Positions 1-10,509 of a DNA stretch of 64,000 bases are shown here, piece by piece. Every line of letters starts with the position of its first letter. Positions within the stretch are counted from its first letter, which is position 1. The notes below the pieces were generated by a model. The model was given only the letters and a program-made list of their open reading frames with translations. It was not told the origin of the DNA and made no database searches. The position numbers and the translations under genes are program-made. The DNA is taken from NCBI GenBank assembly GCA_948567375.1, contig OX419760.1, positions 39,742,001 to 39,806,000 of the forward strand. The letters are read 5' to 3'. This DNA comes from Lunularia cruciata (lineage: Eukaryota > Streptophyta > Marchantiopsida > Lunulariales > Lunulariaceae).

Positions 1-930
1 AAGTCTACATCCACTCCACCACTTAGATCAATTCCATTGCTAGGACCTTTTGAGAAGTGGGGAATTGATTTTGTAGGACCTCTCAATAGAACCCCAAGGA
101 ACAATCGGTACATTGTGGTAGTTACTGATTATCGTACCAAGTGGGTTGAGGCTAGACCATTGAGGGACAAGAATGAAGATGAAGTGGGTAGATTTCTTTA
201 TGAACGCATTATCACTAGGTTTGGATGCCCTTTGGAGTTGGTTTCTGATAGAGGAGGAGAGTTTACAGGAAGCATTACTACAGCCATGCTACGACATTTC
301 TCTATCACACATAGAGTAACTACATCCTATAAGCCAAATTCCAATGGCTTGGCAGAGAGAACCAATCAGACCTTGTGCATGATGTTGGCCAAAGATGCAG
401 AAATGGAGGGGGCTAAACATCATTGGGACAAGAGGATTCATGCAGTTTTGTGGGAGTATAGGACAACCATGAAGACTTCCACTGGATATTCTCCATTCCA
501 ATTGGTGTATGGTATTGAGTCTACTTTACCTATTCACTTTGATCTTCCTACCTTCCAAAGCATTCATAGGAGATTGAAGAAAGCACAAGGAAGTGATGCA
601 GGGAAGTCAAGGAAGGATCAACTCATGGAGTTGGAAGAGGCAAGAGCAGTTGCTATGGTTCGAGTGGAGCAAGCCCAAAGGAAACAAAAGGAGAGCTATG
701 ACAAGAGGCAAGGCAAGAAGAAGGTGGAGCCTTTCAAAGAAGGTGATTGGGTAATGTTGTTTGATTCCATTCGATTCAAGAGAGTGCAAAAGAAGTTTTT
801 GCCTAAGTACTTTGGACCTTTCATAGTAGAGAAGGTGTGGGGCAATTACACCTATGATCTCAAGGAGTTGGGAGGAAGACACTTTGATAGGATTAACCAT
901 GATAAGTTGAAGATGTACCATAGAAGGTAG
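1..930 (+). CDS. Ty3/gypsy integrase (family C), 3' part of pol
   Basis: The frame is open from base 1 to the TAG at 928-930 (309 residues, cut on the left by the window). It is the C-terminal part of a retrotransposon pol protein, which inserts element cDNA into the chromosome. The catalytic triad is visible: the Asp of GIDFVGPL, the Asp of SDRGGEF and the Glu of NGLAERTNQ. A C-terminal GPF-type segment (KYFGPFIVEKV) follows, and no chromodomain appears before the stop. The zinc-binding HHCC part must lie left of the window. This is the only retroelement frame in the window with a complete triad and no internal stop, so family C is probably the youngest insertion here. A polypurine-type tract and the 3' LTR follow within 50 bp. 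Membership in Ty3/gypsy is certain; the lineage within it was not resolved. Confidence 0.9.
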   Translation, partial: KSTSTPPLRSIPLLGPFEKWGIDFVGPLNRTPRNNRYIVVVTDYRTKWVEARPLRDKNEDEVGRFLYERIITRFGCPLELVSDRGGEFTGSITTAMLRHFSITHRVTTSYKPNSNGLAERTNQTLCMMLAKDAEMEGAKHHWDKRIHAVLWEYRTTMKTSTGYSPFQLVYGIESTLPIHFDLPTFQSIHRRLKKAQGSDAGKSRKDQLMELEEARAVAMVRVEQAQRKQKESYDKRQGKKKVEPFKEGDWVMLFDSIRFKRVQKKFLPKYFGPFIVEKVWGNYTYDLKELGGRHFDRINHDKLKMYHRR

Positions 931-963
931 AGAGACCCTCACTTTGAGGACAAAGTGAAAACT

Positions 964-978
964 TAGTCCGGGGGTAAA
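964..978 (+). other. Polypurine tract of family C
   Basis: A G-rich tract (gtccgggggtaaa) directly precedes the TGTAACACCC that opens the 3' LTR. This is where plus-strand cDNA synthesis is primed in LTR elements. It lies 34 bp after the integrase stop, the usual position. Confidence 0.65.
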
Positions 979-1365
979 TGTAACACCCATTTGTGCATGT
1001 GTGTGGTATTGTGATATTTAGCTTGGTATTACAAGTACTTAAGAGATATTATTTATATAGAGATAAAGGATGGTTCTATATTAGTCATGGTTAGCTAAAG
1101 TTAGTCATAGCTAAGATAGATGGGACCTTACTTTAGAGGAAGTAGAAAAGATGAGCACCACTATTTTGGATTTTAGTGTGTTGACTTGGTATTATTCCTA
1201 GGTGTTTGGCTTTGGGGAAAGAGTTGAGAACTCTTGGGCCCGCAGCCTTTTTGTTTTGGATTCTTCTTTAGTCCAAGGATAGCCCATGTGAAGGAATCCT
1301 TGCTTTAGTGGTTGGGTCAAGATAAGGGGAATATGCCCATGTGAATGGATATTCCTTTCTACTTT

Positions 1366-1433
1366 TTGACTTGACTTTTTGACTTGACTTGACTTTTTGA
1401 CTTGACTTGACTTTTTGACTTTTTTACTTGACT
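1366..1433 (+). promoter_or_regulatory. Array of TTGACT (W-box core) motifs in family C U3
   Basis: Ten TTGAC cores, each followed by T, lie within about 70 bp on the plus strand, and one more is at 1181-1186. The array ends 64 bp upstream of the TATA box. TTGAC(C/T) is the known binding core of plant WRKY transcription factors. That the array acts as an enhancer is inference; it could also be an expanded simple repeat. Confidence 0.6.
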
Positions 1434-1496
1434 TTTAGTCTAGTAACTTGAGTTACTACGGTAATTAGTAACTTTGGTACGTAACTATTTCACAAG

Positions 1497-1504
1497 TATA
1501 TAAA
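1497..1504 (+). promoter_or_regulatory. TATA box of family C LTR
   Basis: TATATAAA lies in the LTR downstream of the TTGACT array and upstream of the inferred R region. It is the only good TATA match in this LTR. Confidence 0.6.
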
Positions 1505-1660
1505 CAAGGAGTGAGGAGGTACGCATCATCCTTTCATTTGCAACTATCTCTCTCTCATTGAGTTCTCTAGTGAGCAATGTCTTGAGTCTTGGAGTGTTAG
1601 CCTTGGAGGAGTATGATGGAGTTGGGGTTCCTTGCCTTCTTAGTCCATGGTGCGCTACCA

Positions 1661-1983
1661 TAATAGCCATCAGAGGTTCATCCTGAGTGAGAGACAGGCC
1701 GGCTCACAGTCCATGAATTCAGCACCGAAGTGATAAACTAGCGATACTCTCATCTGCTCACGCTGGATGTACATAACCTTGATATGGAATGGGTTTGAGA
1801 ATGGAAAGCTAGGTGCGGGAAATTGTCCCCCCAGCGCATCCATCCCATCCGCTCTCTAAAGTCCTTCCTAAATCTAGCGATTACTCTATGTTCTCCACCT
1901 CAAATTACTCAGTTTCAGTAGTTCGTGCTATTCCAAGAGGGGTGATCCACTCTCTTGGACTAGAACACTTGCTCTGATACCAT
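1661..1983 (-). mobile_element. Internal 5' leader of an inverted family B element, with PBS
   Basis: Read on the minus strand this aligns with the leader after the 5' LTR of the family B copy at 13451 onward, with shared stretches such as GAGTAATTT, CCATTCCATATCAA and GTGAGCA. The primer-binding site at 1971-1982 reads TGGTATCAGAGC on the minus strand, a perfect match to the initiator tRNA-Met site used by many plant LTR elements. It is separated from the LTR by one base. The rest of this B element is missing to the left, where family C begins, which suggests C inserted into it. Confidence 0.75.
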
Positions 1984-2721
1984 TGTAATACTCCAAGGAC
2001 AAGAGAAGAGAGAAAACACAGATTGCACACTCAAACATTTGATGCCCCAAGGGAGCACCTTCTCTTTATTATATAGACAAAGAGGATCTCCTCCAATGAA
2101 GCTCCACCATAGGATTAGGGACATAGATAGGTGACATGTCAGCAAGCTCCACCCTTGGATTACTGACTTGGATGGGTGACCTATCTGGTCTAGGTCCTAT
2201 CTGGTTGGTCAAACGAGCTTTGACCGGAGGGAATCTTTTAGGGAATCTTCCTGTAGGAATCTCAGAATCCCATGAGTAAGGTACCGTTGGAAAGCTCTTG
2301 ACGAGACAAACCAGGGGGGAGGGAAGGCCAGCCTTTCCTCTGTTGGGGGTGAATCTGCACATTTTCGAGGCCTAATTCATCCGTTTAGGCCTCCAAAATT
2401 GCCTTCAAAGATTTCAGACATATTTTGGTTTCTACTCTATTAGTAGAAGTCCCCTTTTGGTGATACCTCTTTCTGATCTGTTTAGTCCATCATGTGTAAC
2501 ATCCTTCCAGATGTTACCAAACCAATTCTCACCTTTAAATCATATGTCTAGCTATTGGTTCTAAGGTTCTCAAGTCTATTTCGGTTTCTGCCCTATTAGT
2601 AGAAGTACTCTTTTGGTGATACTTCTATCTGATCTATTTTGACCATCATGTATAACATCATTCTAGATGTTACCAAACCAAATTTCACATCTAGATCATA
2701 TGGCTAACCCTTGGTATTACA
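1984..2721 (-). repeat. Family B LTR, inverted (5' LTR of the minus-strand element)
   Basis: It is bounded by TGTAATACTCC on the left and GGTATTACA on the right, which is the reverse complement of the TGTAATACC...GGAGTATTACA ends of other B LTRs. It carries both U3 palindromes (2497-2516 and 2653-2672). Directly right of it starts the reverse transcriptase of family A in the opposite orientation, so this B element inserted into A. Confidence 0.85.
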
Positions 2722-3545
2722 CTCACTAATGCTCCAGTAGTCTTCATGGATCAGATGCATCAAGTGTTGGATGGATTATTGGACCGGTATGTAGTGGTGC
2801 TCTTAGATGACATTTAATCTATAGCAAGATGGAGTTAGAACACACAAATCATTTGCAAGAAGTCTTAAGGCAACTACGTCAATGGAAGTTTTATTGCTAG
2901 AAGTCAAAATGTGCCTTTTGGCAATAGGAAGTATCTTCTTGCGTCACAAGATCTCATTAGAAGGGATCAAGATAGAAGAGGAGAAAATCAAGGCCATTAT
3001 TGATTTCTCTACTCTAAAGGATGCAAAAAAAGGTGTAAGCATTTAATAGATTGGCAAGTTTTTACCAATAGTTCATCCACTATTATGCGCATATGGCAAC
3101 ACCATTGACCAACCTCTTAGGAAAAAACCCAAGCTTTCATTGGACCACCAAGCATAAAGAAGCATTCTAGAAGTTGAAACATATGATGCTTCAAGACCCA
3201 TTCTCCAACCATACAATACTCAACTACCTTGTGTTGTTGACTTTGATGCTTCTAATCTTGCCATTTGAGCTATGTTACGACAAGAATTCCCAGATGTATT
3301 ACATCCCATTGCCTTTGTGTTCCACCAATTAAACACCATAAAAAAGAATTTCTTTGCACAAGAGCAAGAAAAACTAGCAATGATATATATCACCAAGGTA
3401 TGGAGGCATTATCTCTTGGGAACAAGTGATCATGCAAACCGATCACAAACCCTTGTTGTAAATATTACATTTGGAACACATGAAGAGTCAACATTATTGA
3501 TGGGAGGAGCAATTCCAATTGTTTGACATGAAACTTGAGTACACC
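2722..3545 (+). pseudogene. Family A remnant: RT C-terminus and RNase H
   Basis: Broken frames give the end of a Ty3-type reverse transcriptase (LTNAPVVFMDQMH-like start, then a catalytic region with LLDD), the connection domain with FYQ.FIHYYAH-like text, and RNase H (FDASNLAI at about 3240, VWRHYLLG at about 3400). Stops and frameshifts are frequent. The 5' half of the element is absent because the inverted B element interrupts it at 2721. It aligns along its length with the fuller A copy at 27085-27960. Confidence 0.8.
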
Positions 3546-4470
3546 CGGTTGGTTCTATGTCATCCCTGATACCCTATCATGATAACCTAATTTTAAGTCT
3601 CTTCTTCTCATCCCCACAACAATTATGATGGTGTTAGTCGACTCCAATGTCCAAATTGAGTTTAGGATAGCTCTAGAACAAGCTCCCTTCTTTTAGATGG
3701 TACAAGGTCATCTTGCAACATGTGATAATAAGTACAACACCTTCTCCTTAGGAAGACCTTCTATTCCATAAGGACTAGATATATGTCCCAGCCAAGGGTG
3801 ATCTCCAACTTGTGCACCTCCAAGAAGCCCATGACTTACCAATTGTTGGTCATATAGGTGTGGACAAGACCTTGGGTACCCTCCAACACCAATGGTGGTG
3901 GCACAACATGGCATAAGATGTTTAAGAGTTTTTCCGATCATGTGAGAATTGCCAACATAACAACAAAGCTAGCAACCAAAAATTGAGTGGAATACTTTAA
4001 TTACTCCCCATTCCATCTGCTTGACAAGAACACATAAGCTTGGATCTCATTACATCCTTGCCCAAGACAAGGTAAGGTCACACAATAATAGTGGTGTTTG
4101 TGGATAAGCTTAATAAGCAAATCCATTTGGCACCAACCTTTGATACCATGGATGCTCCAACATTGGCGCAAATATACTTTGGCACTATCTTCAAGCATCA
4201 TGGGATGCCTCATGTACTCATCTCTGACCATGATCCTTGATTCTCTAGAAAATTTTGGCAAGCACTCGTCCAAATACTCAGCACCAAGCTTGCTTTGTCC
4301 ACGGCCTATCATCCTCAAACTGATAGACAAGTTGAACATGCAAATGCACCTTGGAGGATATACTTTGTGCCTTTGTCAACATTCACCATACCAAGAGGAA
4401 TAAATTTCTTGCAACTACGTAGTTTGTATACAATAATTCCAAACAAGCAAGCACCGGATTTTCTTCCTCA
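3546..4470 (+). pseudogene. Family A remnant: integrase
   Basis: A degenerate HHCC zinc-binding region at about 3830-3960 (HIGVDKTLGTLQHQWWW-like) is followed by the catalytic core at about 4030-4440, recognisable from KLDLITSLPKT, FVDKL, ISD.DP, and AYHPQTDRQVEHAN near 4297-4340. The last segment has EHAN where the family usually has ERVN. Multiple frameshifts and stops make it non-functional. Confidence 0.8.
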
Positions 4471-5048
4471 ATTTTGGCAAAGATCCACTTGTTCTAAAAT
4501 CTCTTCTTGCTCCTCTTTCATCTCATTTTCCTCATACTTCCACCTTCTTGACCACCATATCCCAGTCCCTCTAAGAAGCCAAATCTCATATCCTTGTTGC
4601 TCACAATTGTCAGAAATAATATGCATACCACCATCGTTGTGATCTCACCTTTCAAGTTGGTAATAAGGTCATGCTCTTATCTAGTAACCTACTCCTCCCA
4701 CTTGATACCCAAGTCTATAAACTTGCTCCTAATTAGATAGGATCCTTTGATATCACCCAAATCATTTCTCTTGTTGCTTGTCAACTTGCCTTGCCTTGTC
4801 ATATGCACATCCACCCAATCTTTCATATTTCCAAGTTGAAACCCTTTGTTACTAATCCATCTTCATTTTCCTCTTGTGTCCAACCTCTTCCTCCTTCCAT
4901 CCCTATCAATGATTATGAAGAGTATGAAGTTGATGGGGTCCTTGCATGTCACCACATCCAACAAGGTTGTCAATAACATATAGAGTACAAAGTCTTCCAG
5001 AAAGGGTAACCCCTTCATGATGCCACTTGGGAGCCTCATTCTCATTTG
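4471..5048 (+). pseudogene. Family A remnant: integrase C-terminus and chromodomain
   Basis: The frame passes through a GDKVML-type segment (about 4650), HIHPIFHISKLKPF (about 4805) and a chromodomain at about 4905-5045 (EEYEVDGVLA, then EYKV and LHDATWEP). Chromodomains of this type mark plant chromoviruses and are thought to steer integration to chromatin marks. The frame is broken by stops between the two halves of the chromodomain. Confidence 0.8.
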
Positions 5049-5226
5049 CGGAATTAGTCTAGAATATTCTTGAGAAGCTTTCCAATTAACTTGGCTTGCA
5101 CTCCAAGAAAGTGGTTCAAGGAAGCTTCTTGAGAAGTTTCTTAGGAGCCTTGTATGCTCCCTATAAATACCAAAGCCAAAGCTCATGCTAGGCATTCAGA
5201 GTTTCCCACACTCAAGTGTCCTAGTG
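5049..5226 (+). repeat. Family A 3' LTR, left part (5'-truncated)
   Basis: It shares the GAAGCTTC blocks, the CTATAAATACCAAAGC TATA region (5161-5176) and the CTAGGCATTCAGAGTTT stretch with intact A LTRs. The start TGTAACAATATGG and about 250 bp of U3 are missing, deleted from the chromodomain end onward. The LTR is then split by a family B solo LTR. Confidence 0.8.
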
Positions 5227-5929
5227 TATAATACCAAGAGCTAGCCATATGATCTAGATGTGAAATTCAGTTTGGTAACATCTGGAATGATGTTATACAT
5301 GATGGTCAAAATAGATGAAATAGAAGTATCACCAAAAGAGTACTTCTACTAATAGGGTAGAAACTCAAATAGACTTGAAAACCTAAGAACCAATAGCTAG
5401 ACATATGATTTAAAGGTGAGAATTGGTTTGGTAACATCTGAATGGATGTTATACATGATGGACTAAACAGATCAGAAAGAAGTATCACCAAAAGGGGACT
5501 TCTACTGATAGAGTACAAATCAAAATATGCTTGAAATCTTTGAAGGCAATTTTGGAGGCCTAGACGGATGAATTAGACCTCAAAAATGGGCCAATTCTCT
5601 CCCTTTGCTTAGTCTTGTTGAGAGCTTTCCAAGGTATCTCACCCACATGATTCTGAGATTCCTATAGGAAGATTCCCTAAAAGATTCCCTCCGGTCATTG
5701 TTTGACCAACCACATAGGACCAAGATCAACATGTCACCCATCCAAGTAAGTAATCCAAGGGTGGAGCTTGCTGACATGTCACCTATTTGTGTGCCTAATC
5801 CTATGGTGGAGCTTCCTTGGAGGAGATCCTCTTTGTCTATATAATAAAGAGAAGGTGCTCCTTTGGGGCATTGGATGATTGAGTGTGAAATCTATGTTTT
5901 CTCTCTTCTCTTGTCCTTAGAGTATTACA
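5227..5929 (+). repeat. Solo LTR of family B inserted in a family A LTR
   Basis: It runs from TATAATACC (TG mutated to TA) to GAGTATTACA, and has a TATA-type stretch at about 5839. Both U3 palindromes are present (5276-5295 and 5432-5451). Left flank TAGTG and right flank CATTG sit where other A LTRs read CCTAGTGTGATC, so they are probably a diverged 5 bp target duplication. No internal B sequence is attached, which is the structure left by LTR-LTR recombination. Confidence 0.85.
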
Positions 5930-5983
5930 CATTGTGATCTTCCATTCTCCTATTTCTCTCCTTGGTCTTGATCTCTATAGATA
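5930..5983 (+). repeat. Family A 3' LTR, right part
   Basis: The stretch TGTGATCTTCCATTCTCC...CTTGGTCTTGATC continues the A LTR interrupted at 5226 and matches the ends of the LTRs at 10920-10983 and 20968-21029. The final bases have drifted from the usual TTTTACA, so the right end is approximate. Confidence 0.65.
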
Positions 5984-6424
5984 AAGCACTTTGCTTCAAG
6001 CAAACAAATGTTATTTAGAAGGATTCACTAATGTAGATTTGTGAGGAGACTTGGAAAATAGAAAGGAACAACATGGTATATTTTTACCTTAGGTAGTACT
6101 AACATTAGTTGTATGTCTTGATTGCAAAAGAGTATTGCTCTTGATCTGGTTGAAAAAATTTATGGTAGAACTAGGCAAGAAAAAAGATGACAATATATGT
6201 CATAGTGATAGCCAAGATGCTATTAGTCTAGCAAAGCATCCTATGTTTCATGCCATGACAAAGCATATTTAATTGAGGTATCATTTCATTTGTGAATTAA
6301 TAGATGGTGGAGTATTTACTTTGGTAAAGATTGCTTGAGTAAGCAATCTCATAGATATATTTACCAAGGTAGTCATAATTGAGAAGCTCAAGCAATGCTT
6401 AGATGTAGTTGCACTCCAAAGTTA
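5984..6424 (+). pseudogene. Ty1/copia RNase H remnant
   Basis: Broken frames give the RNase H end of a copia pol: GFTNVDL.GDLENRK near 6020, then CHSDSQDAISLAKHPMFHAM (about 6200-6260), TKHI.LRYHFI, and DIFTKVV near the end. CDSQSAI.LA..P.FH and TKHID.RYHFIR are hallmark copia RNase H segments. Stops interrupt it. The upstream copia domains are absent, probably cut off by the family A element to the left. Confidence 0.78.
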
Positions 6425-6485
6425 ATTGATTAGAAAAATCATATATATTAGAGTGATAAGTAATGTAAGATTCCAAGTGTGAGAT

Positions 6486-7282
6486 TGTTGAGTATGGAAT
6501 TTGATTAATTACAAGAATGCTCTATGGGATATATACACTATGGGAACTTTTAAGAGTCACTACAAAATAGATCTTCTATGGGAGTGTAGAAGTGTAAGCA
6601 CTAGATATATTTTCAAATTACAAGATTCTATGTATGGGAGTGCATAAAATAGTAGTTCATGTTGAGATTGATTTTTTTGTCAATAATAATTTTAATACAA
6701 ATGAAAATAAGGAGTGCTTTATCTTGTTGGAAGTGTCTTCTCAAGGGCTCTTCATAAACACCAAGCTCATGGAAAAGAAGCTCTGTAAAAAATGTTATAT
6801 CCATTTAAAGTTTGGGACAAATATGACTTACGGGAATGGCTATGGGATTCAACTATAAGACTTGTAGGAATGGCTACAGGATTCTATTGTGGGAGTACAA
6901 GATTCTCTATGAGAATGTACTCTATGTGAAGTTACAAGAATATGTCTCACTTGCCAAACTTTGTGAGGTGACATGTATCAATTGGTACCAAAAAATCTAG
7001 AGTTAGATCAATTAGCACCACACATTCTAGAACTTGATAAGGAATGACAAGTGCAAGTGTATATATATTGTAGTGTTTGTAGTCAATTGTTACTTCAACA
7101 GTTCTTGAATGGATGAAATCTTGTGAAGTTGTGAATGTAAGCAAACATTGGCTGAACCACATAAAAAATTTGTGATTTCTATGCATGTTTTTCTTAACCA
7201 TATTGATGAATGAAGTTTTCTCTATAGAATAGCAAATTTTTATTCCCATTAGTCTCTCAATCCAATTCAATTTCTCCCAACA
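6486..7282 (+). repeat. Probable copia 3' LTR
   Basis: It opens with TGTTGAG after a purine-containing GTGTGAGAT stretch, 60 bp after the RNase H end, and closes with CTCCCAACA, which gives the short TGTTG/CAACA inverted ends typical of copia LTRs. The inside is rich in repeated TATGGGA(G) and ACAAGAAT blocks. No second LTR was found for comparison, so the right end rests only on the terminal inverted repeat. Confidence 0.5.
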
Positions 7283-10200
7283 CATACTACTATAGTTTTC
7301 TATTCTACGAGAGGATCTAATTTCACTTCTAATCTAGCTCAATGATCTTGTGACAAAAATTAGCCAAATTTTCTTTGCTTGTTTTGATTACCTTTCATGA
7401 TCATTTTGTTATGCAATTAATTACTCTCTAATTTTATTTAGCAAATTTTTTCTCTTAAACAAACACAATTGCTTCTTTTGATTACCTTTTCTCCTTGTTA
7501 TGATATGCAAAGAATTTCTTTCCAATTTGACTAATCTAAACACATCTTTGTTCTTGATTTTACCAATCTATTCATATATCCATGTCTCATCAATTTTTCT
7601 TTCAAAAATGAGATCATCAACTCACATTTGTCTTTCATTTTACCAATCTTCACACATATCTTTATCTCATCAATTTCTCTCCCAATGATTGATATCATTT
7701 GCAAGACCCACCCCACACTTGGTGAGTCAATGAAGTTTATATACTTCAAATTTTCATATCCCTTTCATCTTGAGTATCACAAATTATCTATGTTGGATCA
7801 AATACATAAACTAATATTCATTTCAAAAGTGAATGTGCAATGAAACCTAAATTACTTGTTATTGTATTCTTATCTTGGTAGTATCTTGTGATAGTCGATA
7901 GGAACATGGATGGAAAATTGGATGATAATTTGGGACTTGTTCTTTTATCTTAAATCATTCTATTGTTTTCCATTTAGTATCTTACCATCTCCCTTTTCCT
8001 AAATTGGGTGTGGCTTATATTAATAAAGATTATGGTGTAATATTTTTATTGCTAACAATGTATATCTTACCTATATAATCATTTAGGAGCTCTACAGATT
8101 TTTAAATAATTCATCTTTTCTGGTTTGATATATTTTGTCTCAAATAATAAAAGAGTGCCTAATTTTTCCAAATTTGATACAATTGATGATTTTAATAGGC
8201 CAACCATTCAATATATGTTACTGAATTATTATGCTTTGATGACTGGCATATTCCACAAAAGTTCAACAAGAAATACAAATATAATTATACTCTAATTGTA
8301 TATAATAAACTCAATCAAACCATGATTTCATCACGCCTTTCTCTCTTTTTTAGTTAATCCAGCATGAGGTATAAATGATATATGAGAGAGATTTTTAATT
8401 TTTTTATTTTTTTATAATTTTAATCTGAAATATTTAAAACATAATTAAATTATCATATTATACAGTAATAATTTAACATATGCTCAAAATATTAAAGTAG
8501 TATCTTCAGGCAGCAAAGAATTGGATCTATGGGATAAAATGTCATATAAAATATTAATTCAAGATAAAACTCTTATTGATTTTAAATTACACTTTGAATT
8601 GAAAAATTATTTCACAAAATAGTATAAACTTAATCTACTCTAAAAATTTTAACCAACATCTTTAAATACTCCCTAGAATATTTTATATATCAATGATTAG
8701 ATTTATGTATGCTAATAATATATATATAAATTATTACATCTTAAATACCATATAAGTTCCTACTAGTTCTAATATAAATGTACAACATGCTTATATTTTT
8801 GTATCTTTATGATCTTAAATAAAGAAGTGTAAATTTAGAATTTACCTTCTTTACTATATATATATCTATATTTTAATATCTTCATAATCAACATCAAGTG
8901 AGAATAATATTGATGAGATGATTGTAAATTTGCCTTATAACTTCATGTTTTTGAAGTTATAAGTGAGAATGATATATATCAAGAAAATTATCATGTTTGG
9001 GATGATATATTAGAATTTGATGAAACTTAAATTCTAAGATAATTGTATCCTCAAATGCTAATTATAATTCCAAATAACTGTAGCAAAGTACTAGAAAAGG
9101 ACTTTATTGGAATTCAATTGCTTTACAATGATAAATTTATCTTAAGATATTCCATTTTATTAGAGTAGAAGGAGAATGTTTAGATACAAGTTTTCTATGT
9201 TACCTTCAACATAATAATGAGCCAAAAAAATTTGAGTAAGAACAAGAAAATTCAACCTAAATAGAATCAGTCTATTAATATCTAGTACACATTTTCATAT
9301 AAGAAATAAAGAAAATCTCTTCAATCATTATGGTTATGTGGAATTTAAAATTTTCATCATATTATAAATACAAAATTATTCCTAATGATAGAAATATAAA
9401 GAAAATATTAAAATATCCATCTTAGTATATATGCTTGTATATATTTCATAAAAATCTAAAGAATATAAGAGTAAAAATAAGAATATAAAGAGTATAAATA
9501 TATGAAGTTTCTTGAATATATATCTATATATATATATGAAATTTATTATTAATATAGATGGAGATGATCAAAACACCAAAGGTAGATGAAAGTTTTCATG
9601 AAAAAAGGTACAATTTAAGTAGTTATTATTTTAAATACTTGTAATAAAAGGGCCAAAGTACTTTAAACATGTAATTAAAGAGAAAAATAGTACATTCATT
9701 ACCTCAAAAAACAAATTTATCAAAATTCTAACATGTGATCCATGGTTCATACTTTGGATCAACCATTAGTTGATCCAAAGTTATCTTTGGAAGGGTTTCA
9801 AAGATCCAGATATAGTTCTCATAAGTTGGATAGTACTCCTTGTAAAAATTATCACATTTTTACATCTCAAACCAATCAAAATCATGTTTTGATGATATAA
9901 AGTTACCATTTGCAAACACAAATTTTAGTGTTATTTTAGTGTTATATCTTGCAAGTCAGACCTTACACAAGATCAGATTTAGATTTCACAATTATAAAAA
10001 CATAAGCTTTCCTATGATTTACCATGTTTAAACAAGTAATATAACAACAACACTATTCTATATACAAAAATTATTTCAAATTATATCTATGAAGTGTAAG
10101 GTGAATTTATTTAGATAAAACTCAAAGAACATGAACTATTGATATAGAGAAAAATATTTGTGGTGCCCATATTTTCACAAAAAAATTCCTCTTTAATAAT

Positions 10201-10504
10201 CTCACACTTGCTTGTAAAGATATGATAGAATAATACTATTCAGTAAGAAGAACTTCTTGGTTGAAGTATCCTTTGGAGTTGTGGTTATTTATGCAAAGGT
10301 ACAAATGGAAGAAGCCTAAAGCCAAAGGCATTTGGAAAGAAGAATGCCAAATTAGACAAGATCTTGAATGTTAGTTTGAGCCAAAGAACTCAAGTCTAAG
10401 TACCTTCATACCTAAAGACCTTTATACCTAGGTACCTTTGGATCCAAAGATCATACACAAATTTGAAAGCCCACCATGTAGTTAAAAGATTGCCGCTAAA
10501 GACC
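7283..10504 (+). other. AT-rich, gene-free stretch
   Basis: Very AT-rich sequence with stops in all frames and many TATATA runs. Open frames near 7500-7850 are low-complexity and match nothing I recognise. A perfect hairpin lies at 9752-9780. The last 250 bp (from about 10250) carries CCTTTGG and AAAGGCATTTGG phrases like those in the family D repeats at 21035-24303 and 32,600-32,800. Confidence 0.5.
9752..9780. repeat. Perfect 12-bp inverted repeat with 5-nt loop
   Basis: CTTTGGATCAAC, then CATTA, then GTTGATCCAAAG. The two 12-mers are exact reverse complements. Its role is unknown; it could extrude as a cruciform or be a short foldback element. Confidence 0.7.
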
Positions 10505-10509
10505 ATTTG
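10505..10509 (+). repeat. Target-site duplication ATTTG, left
   Basis: ATTTG precedes the TG of the 5' LTR at 10510, and the same five bases follow the 3' LTR end at 21029. A 5-bp duplication is standard for Ty3/gypsy integration. The match fixes both outer ends of this element despite the nested insertion. Confidence 0.85.

Larger units (their letters stand above)
979..1660 (+). repeat. 3' LTR of family C (right end approximate)
   Basis: It starts with TGTAACACCC straight after the polypurine tract. It contains a TTGACT array (1366-1433) and a TATATAAA box (1497-1504), so U3 precedes R/U5 in the expected order. The right end is not defined by a TG/CA inverted repeat that I can see. I placed it near 1660 because the sequence beyond it aligns in reverse with the internal 5' leader of family B. 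The other LTR is outside the window. Confidence 0.65.

Noticed and set aside
7500-7843. Overlapping frames on both strands near 7.5-7.8 kb
   Set aside because: Ser/Ile/Phe-rich low-complexity text from TCT/CAT-rich DNA. No motif.
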